A stretch of 40,418 nucleotides of DNA, from NCBI GenBank assembly GCA_944358435.1, contig CALVRD010000004.1, positions 1 through 40,418 of the forward strand. Reading direction: 5' to 3'. The position numbers and the translations under genes were made by a program. Positions 35,272-40,418 of this stretch are shown here, in pieces. The stretch comes from an uncultured Bacilli bacterium. Lineage in GTDB: Bacteria; Bacillota_I; Bacilli_A; RF39; UBA660. The notes below the pieces were generated by a model. It was not told the DNA's origin. It saw only the letters and a list, made by a program, of their open reading frames with translations, and searched no databases. Each line of letters begins with the position of its first letter. The stretch's first letter is position 1.

Positions 35272-35865
35272 ATGCAAAGAGATAGAAAAACTGAAGTTTA
35301 TTATGTTACTATTGGAATATTAGTTTTTGCGGTTTTAATGCTAGGAGTCGCTTATGCATCACTTAATTCAACTCTTAAGAAATCATCCGCTTTTGCCCAT
35401 CCATTTGTGGCAACGTGGGATGTTGGTTTTGAACCTGGTAAAGTTTTAGGAAAATCACTTAGTTATTCAGCTGGTAATAATAAAAGTTGTGGTTCAATTG
35501 ATGTTACTGAGAACATAGTTAGTATTGGTAATTTGGGATTAAATACCCCTGGATATGGTTGCAGTTATGCTTTAAAAATTCGAAATCGTGGATCGGTTTC
35601 TGCAAAAATTGATGAAATTATTTCAAGTCAACCTTCTGGTAAAACTTGTAGTGTTAAAGAAGATTCTATTATGACGTGTGGTAATTTAACATATAAATTA
35701 ACATATGACTATGGTGGTAAGAAATTACTTACTACTGGGGATAGATTGGATGCTCAAATTGGTGTTTTGCCGGTATATCTAATTATTATGTACTCAGGAT
35801 CAGATATTGAAAACAATGATATACAAGTGGGTGCTTCATTTACTTTGATTTATAATCAAGTATAA
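35272..35865 (+). CDS. TasA/camelysin-like exported fibre protein 4
   Basis: The 197-residue protein is the most divergent of the four. The junction reads LGVAYASLNSTLKKSS, with a changed and longer segment (AFAHPFVATWDVGFE) after it. NTPGYGCSYALKIRNRGSVSAKI, CGNLTYKLTYD and the four cysteines are kept. No clear ribosome site precedes either the TTG at 35266 or the ATG at 35272, and protein 3 ends at 35265. Translation probably depends on ribosomes finishing protein 3, which would lower its amount. It might be a fibre cap or anchor, like the minor TapA in Bacillus; that is a guess from position next to sipW and divergence. Confidence 0.75.
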   Translation: MQRDRKTEVYYVTIGILVFAVLMLGVAYASLNSTLKKSSAFAHPFVATWDVGFEPGKVLGKSLSYSAGNNKSCGSIDVTENIVSIGNLGLNTPGYGCSYALKIRNRGSVSAKIDEIISSQPSGKTCSVKEDSIMTCGNLTYKLTYDYGGKKLLTTGDRLDAQIGVLPVYLIIMYSGSDIENNDIQVGASFTLIYNQV

Positions 35866-35882
35866 AGAAAGGAAGAATTACT

Positions 35883-37022
35883 ATGAAAAGTCAATATACT
35901 AAAATGCTTCTAGTTCAATTGTTTTTAATAGTATTTTTCCTTTTCAATTTTATTATAGATAGGTTTTATAATACTTATTTATATTTAGTGGAGTTATTAA
36001 TAATTGGACTCGTATTTTGGAAAGTTGTTGGTACAGAAAAAAGGTCCGATAAGACTAAAACAGATTTGTTGTTACTTATTATAATTGCTACTATTTCTTA
36101 TTATGTATTTACTTACTTTATAGGGTTTTTCATTGGATTTATTTATACTACTTATAGTAGAAGATTTCTAGGAATTGTTAGGAATATAATTTTAGTAGTT
36201 GCATTTATATTACTTAATGAATCAATACGTGAAATGATTATTAAAAAGTCTAGATATTACTTTTCACTTATTATTTCATCAGTATTTGTTTTTACTGCAT
36301 TAGAACTAGTTACTAATGTAACTTTAATGAATATTAATACAAAAGAAGATGTTTTAAGGGTATTTTTGACACTTGTTGTTCCAATTTTTGTTAAAAATAT
36401 ATTTTTAACTTTTTCAACTTATACTACGGATAAATTTAATAGTATAATTTATCAATTATTAATGATGGTTCCTAATTATTTGGTACCAGTTTTTCCAGAT
36501 TTTGGTGAATATATTACTGTTACTTTGTTAACTATTCAGCCAATTATAACAATGGTTGTAGCACTTAGAATTTTGTATTTTAAAAGGGAGAAAGTTCAAA
36601 ATACTAAGAAATATATGGTTTTTAAAAATTTTCAGAAAATCTTTTTAACCTTTTTACTATTATTCTTAGTACTTGTTGTTTATTTAATTAGTGGTTTTGG
36701 CAGACATATTACTTTGGCAATTGGCTCTGCTTCAATGACTGGAACTTTTAGTAAAGGTGATTTAGTTTTTATTGATAAGAAAAAGGCAGCTTATGAAAAG
36801 GGTGATATTATTGCATTTAGACAAGAAAATACAGTAATTGTTCATAGAATTATTGAAGTAATTTCTAATGATGATAATTTTTATTATTTGACTAAAGGTG
36901 ATGCAAATAATGGTGAAGATGTTTGGGTATTAAAAGAGGAAGACATTATTGGAAAATATATTGGTAAAATTAAGTGGGTTGGTTGGCCAACAGTTTTATT
37001 AAGTGAGCTAGTTCACGGATAG
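35883..37022 (+). CDS. sipW: SipW-type signal peptidase I fused to a multi-helix membrane domain
   Basis: The last 110 residues are an ER-type (SipW/Sec11-like) signal peptidase. Catalytic serine S284 lies in SASMTGTFSKGDLVF, and H321 in VIVHRIIEV replaces the usual lysine. The acidic residue is in TKGDANNGED (340-346). In front lie about seven membrane helices over residues 7-268, where ordinary SipW has one or two. The peptidase domain would face outside. It lies 17 bases after the four TasA-like genes, as sipW accompanies tasA in Bacillus, so these are its likely substrates. The extra helices have no recognised function. Confidence 0.87.
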   Translation: MKSQYTKMLLVQLFLIVFFLFNFIIDRFYNTYLYLVELLIIGLVFWKVVGTEKRSDKTKTDLLLLIIIATISYYVFTYFIGFFIGFIYTTYSRRFLGIVRNIILVVAFILLNESIREMIIKKSRYYFSLIISSVFVFTALELVTNVTLMNINTKEDVLRVFLTLVVPIFVKNIFLTFSTYTTDKFNSIIYQLLMMVPNYLVPVFPDFGEYITVTLLTIQPIITMVVALRILYFKREKVQNTKKYMVFKNFQKIFLTFLLLFLVLVVYLISGFGRHITLAIGSASMTGTFSKGDLVFIDKKKAAYEKGDIIAFRQENTVIVHRIIEVISNDDNFYYLTKGDANNGEDVWVLKEEDIIGKYIGKIKWVGWPTVLLSELVHG

Positions 37023-37052
37023 AATTTAATTAAAGATAAAAGGTGAGATACT

Positions 37053-38387
37053 ATGAAACAAAATGATAGCGATAATTTGAATATTAATAATGATATAGAA
37101 ACATTGTCATTTGATGATATGTCAAGAAAAAATGATGATACTACCTCATTACCTATGCAAGACATTATTTCAGAATCAGCACCAGAGGATTTAACTATCC
37201 AAACAGATGTTCATACATTTAATAATGTCGAAAATGTCAATGCTGTTGAGTTTCCTGAACAAAGCATTTATGATGCATCTATTTCTACAGATACTAAAAA
37301 GGAAGCAAATAATTTATCTAAAAATGATATACCTAATAATAGTGGTAATCGTTCTACTAAATATGTTAGTTATGAGAAGAGAATGCTTTTCTTAGTGTTT
37401 TCATCAGTAGCTTGCTTATTACTTTCTATAGTTTCTATTAATTTAGCTAGTACTTTTTATGATAAGAGTTTAGTTAATTATACTGTTAGTAGTTCATCAA
37501 GTTATAATGTTTGTCTTTCAGAAAATGAATATTACGAATCTGAATGTTTAGATGAAGGATTTGAATATATTTCTGCTCTTGTTAAGAGTATGAAAGGTAA
37601 TTTTACATATGATGAGGTGTATACTGCTAAAACTAAATATGATTATTCATATTATGTAATGGCTGATGTAAAGATTTTTAATGGTGAAAATGAAGAAAAA
37701 GTATTATATAAAAATAGTGAATTATTAGGTGAAAAAAAGCATATTACTGGTAGTGATAAAAACGTCAAAATACATGCTGATGTTGAAATTCCATTTATAA
37801 AATATAGAGATTTTGTTATTGGTTATATTAATAAATATTCACTAGTTTCTAGTGGAGAAGTAGAGATTTCTTTATATTTGGAAAGTGAGAGAGGAGTTCA
37901 AAAAATTTCTAGTTTAGTTATTCCTCTTACAAATCAAACATTTACTATTGGAAAGACTGCATTTACAAATAATGGTTTAGTTGAAAATACAATTGATTCT
38001 AATTATAGAAATGCATTTATATTCTTTTTAACTTTGGCTTTGTTATTTGTTATACTTGGAATGGTAGCATTAGTATTATTAATTTTATTCTTTATTAAGA
38101 CTTCTAAACCTGTAAAGCCTTATCAAAAGGAACTTGCAAGATTATTAAAAGAATATGATTGTGTTATTGCAGAAACTAAAGTTGCTAACATTAAATTTAC
38201 TAATAAAAAGATGTGTAAAGTTAAAAGCTTTTTAGAGTTATTAGATATAAGAGATACTTTAGAAAAACCAATTCTTTATGAAAGAGTAAATAATGTTAAA
38301 AGCAATTTCTATGTAGAAGATGTTGATACTGTTTATATTTATGTAATGAAGGAAGCTGACTTTATTAATAACAAGAAGACTAAATAA
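37053..38387 (+). CDS. DUF5305-like membrane protein
   Basis: The 444-residue protein has an acidic, disordered cytosolic N-terminus (1-108), helix 111-132, an outer beta-rich domain (133-318) with a cysteine pair (C154, C165), helix 321-348 and a cytosolic end of about 95 residues. That end reads KPYQKELARLLKEYDCVIAE, then SFLELLDIRDTLEKPILYE and YIYVMKEADF, the pattern of DUF5305. DUF5305 proteins are often found beside SipW-type peptidases and camelysin-like proteins in Bacillota and archaea. Function unknown. It ends the TasA-sipW transcript, which closes at the terminator at 38432. Confidence 0.75.
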   Translation: MKQNDSDNLNINNDIETLSFDDMSRKNDDTTSLPMQDIISESAPEDLTIQTDVHTFNNVENVNAVEFPEQSIYDASISTDTKKEANNLSKNDIPNNSGNRSTKYVSYEKRMLFLVFSSVACLLLSIVSINLASTFYDKSLVNYTVSSSSSYNVCLSENEYYESECLDEGFEYISALVKSMKGNFTYDEVYTAKTKYDYSYYVMADVKIFNGENEEKVLYKNSELLGEKKHITGSDKNVKIHADVEIPFIKYRDFVIGYINKYSLVSSGEVEISLYLESERGVQKISSLVIPLTNQTFTIGKTAFTNNGLVENTIDSNYRNAFIFFLTLALLFVILGMVALVLLILFFIKTSKPVKPYQKELARLLKEYDCVIAETKVANIKFTNKKMCKVKSFLELLDIRDTLEKPILYERVNNVKSNFYVEDVDTVYIYVMKEADFINNKKTK

Positions 38388-38431
38388 TTATTTTTCAATG
38401 GTTTTATATAATGATAATTTATTAAATAAAG

Positions 38432-38465
38432 AACTGACAAGGGGTAATTCTCTTGTTAGTTTTTG
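38432..38465 (+). terminator. Intrinsic terminator
   Basis: Stem AACTGACAAG with CTTGTTAGTT (one G-T pair), 10-base loop, followed by T residues. Confidence 0.85.
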
Positions 38466-38479
38466 TTTGTGATATTTAC

Positions 38480-38508
38480 TTGTAATAATAAAAAAAATAA
38501 TATATACT
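38480..38508 (+). promoter_or_regulatory. Promoter of the glycine-rich protein gene
   Basis: -35 TTGTAA at 38480-38485, 17-base spacer, -10 TATACT at 38503-38508. Confidence 0.7.
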
Positions 38509-38544
38509 TTTAATAGAAAATAAGACTAGAAATGAGGCATGAAT

Positions 38545-40418
38545 ATGAATAAAAAATTAACTAATAAAAAGGTGATTTTTTATATGATACTAATGATTTT
38601 TGTAATAACTTCGATGATTAGTATTGGTTTTTCTGCTTTAGATTCAAGTCTTTCGGTAACCGGTGATTTAGTATATAGAAAAGATGAAAATATTAGAATT
38701 ACTGGATTAAAAGTAAGTGATCAAAAAGATAATGCTTCAAATATATATACTCCAAAGTATACAACTAACAAGTTGATAGTAGGGATAAATCTTCCTAATA
38801 TAGATTCAGAAATAACTTATGAGATTGATATAACAAATTACTCAAGTAGTAATATGTGTTTAGAAAGTATTAATAATTTAATCTATAGTAATGAGTTAAT
38901 TGAATATGAAATAGTAAATCTTGATTATAATCAAAAGATACCTGGAGGTGGGTATTTACTAAAGGCAAATATTACCTTTAGATATAAAGATAAATCGATA
39001 TTACCAACTAACACAAAATTAGATGCAACTATTCAATTTAATTTCAAAGAATATATTTCAGGTTCTTTAATAACTTCCTATAGTTGTGCTAATGTAAATA
39101 GTGGTTTAGCTCCTTATAATTTCACTTATACTGGAAATTGTGAGGTAATAGATGATGGAGATAATAACTGGAGGGTAAAGTTCTTAACTAGTGGTAATTT
39201 ATCTTTTAATAATTTAGCTAATGCTAGTGATGGTATTGATGTTTTCCTTGTTGGTGGAGGCGGTGCCGGAGGTAAAGGAAAAACTGGTTATATTAATAAT
39301 TCAGACCATGGTTCCGGTGGCGGAGGTGGAGGCAGTGGCTATACTGCGACCTATAAGAATATTAATATAGATACACAAACTTATGAAATTGTAATTGGTG
39401 ATGGAGGTACTTCTCCTTCCCAAAATGGAAATGATACAACAGGATTTGGTTTTACTGTAAAAGGTGGTAAAGGCGGTGTAAGTACAAGTGATTACGGTAC
39501 GCCAGGAGCTGGTGGTATTGGTGGATCAAATGGTGGCTTTGGTGCTCAGTATAAAGTCAAAGGTACAGCTCCTGGAAGTGATGGTAATCCAGGTCAAGGA
39601 ACAACTACTCGTGAATTTGGCGAATCAACTGGCATATTATATGCCGGTGGCGGCGGCGGTGGAGTAGGACGAAATTGGAATAGCGGTTCTTCACCAGTTG
39701 TACCTGGCGGTGATGGAGGTGGAGGAAAATCTGGCGAAGCTGGTGTCCAAAATACTGGCGGCGGTGGTGGAGGTGGTAATTATAATGGTTCCCAAAAACC
39801 AGCTAATGGTGGTTCTGGTATAGTTATAATTAGAAACTCTCGAACTACTATTGCTGATAATAAAAATACCATACCTAAATTTACTTATACTGGTAAATAT
39901 GAAATTGTAGATGATAATGACAACATAATTGGTGTATCGGAAGGTAATTGGAAAATAAGATTTTTAACTTCTGGAACTTTAACTATAACCGATCTTCGTA
40001 GTGCCGCTAATGGAGTTGATATATTCTTAGTGGGTGGCGGCGGTGCCGGAGGCAACGGAGATACTGGTTATATTAATGATTCAGACCATGGTTCAGGTGG
40101 TGGTGGTGGAGGTAGTGGTTATACTGCAACCTATAAGAATATTAATATAAATACACAAACTTATGAAATTGTAATTGGTGATGGAGGTACTTCTCCTTCC
40201 AAAAACGGAAATGATACAACAGGATTTGGTTTTACTGTAAAAGGTGGTAAAGGCGGTGTGAGTACAAGTAATTACAATACGTCAGGAGCTGGTGGTATTG
40301 GTGGATCAAATGGTGGCTTTGGTGCTCAGTATAAAGTCAACGGTACAGCTCCTGGAAGTGATGGTAATCCAGGTCAAGGAACAACTACTCGTGAATTTGG
40401 TGAAGCAACTGGTAGATT
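38545..40418 (+). CDS. Glycine-rich repeat surface protein, partial (runs off the window)
   Basis: Open from the ATG at 38545 (after GAGG) to the window end, at least 624 codons. The start MNKKLTNKKV is followed by a helix (about 10-28) and ISIGFSALDSSLSVTGDL. This is the same kind of export junction as the TasA-like proteins, and a camelysin-like domain runs to about residue 180. Two long glycine-rich repeats of about 260 residues follow, from about residues 193 and 447. Each starts TYTG, then F-L-T-S-G and D-V/I-F-L-V-G-G-G-G-A-G-G, the pattern of the glycine-rich surface domain family (Gly_rich_2-like). This part is much richer in G and C than the rest of the window. It is probably an adhesin or fibre-associated protein. 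Confidence 0.8.
   Translation, partial: MNKKLTNKKVIFYMILMIFVITSMISIGFSALDSSLSVTGDLVYRKDENIRITGLKVSDQKDNASNIYTPKYTTNKLIVGINLPNIDSEITYEIDITNYSSSNMCLESINNLIYSNELIEYEIVNLDYNQKIPGGGYLLKANITFRYKDKSILPTNTKLDATIQFNFKEYISGSLITSYSCANVNSGLAPYNFTYTGNCEVIDDGDNNWRVKFLTSGNLSFNNLANASDGIDVFLVGGGGAGGKGKTGYINNSDHGSGGGGGGSGYTATYKNINIDTQTYEIVIGDGGTSPSQNGNDTTGFGFTVKGGKGGVSTSDYGTPGAGGIGGSNGGFGAQYKVKGTAPGSDGNPGQGTTTREFGESTGILYAGGGGGGVGRNWNSGSSPVVPGGDGGGGKSGEAGVQNTGGGGGGGNYNGSQKPANGGSGIVIIRNSRTTIADNKNTIPKFTYTGKYEIVDDNDNIIGVSEGNWKIRFLTSGTLTITDLRSAANGVDIFLVGGGGAGGNGDTGYINDSDHGSGGGGGGSGYTATYKNININTQTYEIVIGDGGTSPSKNGNDTTGFGFTVKGGKGGVSTSNYNTSGAGGIGGSNGGFGAQYKVNGTAPGSDGNPGQGTTTREFGEATGR
39241..39638 (+). repeat. Long tandem repeat, copy 1
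   Basis: Nearly identical in DNA to 40021-40418 at a fixed distance of 780 bases (260 codons). For example, the stretch around TCAGACCATG occurs at 39301 and 40081. Differences are few and mostly single bases. The copy continues past 39638, but its partner leaves the window. Confidence 0.9.
40021..40418 (+). repeat. Long tandem repeat, copy 2 (cut by window end)
   Basis: Second copy of 39241-39638, 780 bases further on and in the same frame. More copies may follow outside the window. Confidence 0.9.

Noticed and set aside
1-40418. CRISPR array, tRNA, rRNA, insertion sequence
   Set aside because: No regularly spaced short direct repeats, no tRNA-like cloverleaf and no rRNA sequence were seen. 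The only long direct repeat is inside the glycine-rich gene.

Overview
The window is very AT-rich, gene-dense and reads almost entirely on the plus strand. It uses the standard bacterial code: the genes ending at 11541, 16107 and 31665 stop at TGA. Starts are preceded by GAGG/AGGTG-type ribosome sites, and ten promoter-like sites have an exact 17-base spacer, many with a TGnTATAAT extended -10 box. Gene order 11287-18506 (ireB, ruvX, yrzB-like, mltG, trmR-like, two U32 genes, greA) follows the Bacillus subtilis yrzL-yrrK-yrzB-yrrL-yrrM-yrrN-yrrO-greA neighbourhood. I infer a low-GC Bacillota of the class Bacilli, probably an uncultured gut lineage of the RF39/Erysipelotrichia kind. The lineage is inferred, not shown.

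Layout. 309-4654: housekeeping operon dnaE-lspA-rluD. 4655-5039: a gap with a promoter and two hairpins, possibly a small RNA. 5040-6908: an acyl-CoA synthetase-like enzyme. 7047-9551: a three-module hybrid histidine kinase. 9556-10011 (minus strand): TspO/MBR. 10078-11229: a rhomboid protease. 11287-18506: the conserved ireB-to-greA block, with a dGTPase-like HD protein and an unknown two-helix membrane protein between the second U32 gene and greA. 18507-19064: a gap holding two terminators and a decayed surface-protein gene.

From 19065 to the end the window is an envelope and surface-fibre region with three connected parts. (1) 19065-32699 is a Tad/Flp-like pilus or secretion locus. It has membrane and surface proteins, a class B-like sortase, a 1014-residue cysteine-rich exported protein, a pseudopilin-like protein, CpaB (SAF), CpaF/TadA ATPase, TadB and TadC. 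It also has a 52-residue Flp-like pilin with its own promoter, a minor pilin-like protein and a TadZ/CpaE-like protein with a broken P-loop. (2) 32756-33115 is a small two-helix membrane protein with its own near-consensus promoter and terminator. (3) 33392 to the end holds four tandem TasA/camelysin-like proteins, a SipW-type signal peptidase fused to a multi-helix membrane domain, a DUF5305-like membrane protein and a glycine-rich repeat protein that runs off the window.

How they may work together (inference): CpaF powers assembly through TadB/TadC of a thin filament made of the 52-residue pilin. The SipW-like peptidase processes the four TasA-like proteins and probably the glycine-rich protein, which share an export signal ending in G-Y/F-x-A-L-x-S-x-L. 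Most exported proteins here carry paired cysteines, which suggests disulfide-stabilised surface structures. No prepilin peptidase, thiol oxidoreductase or recognisable sortase substrate is encoded in the window.
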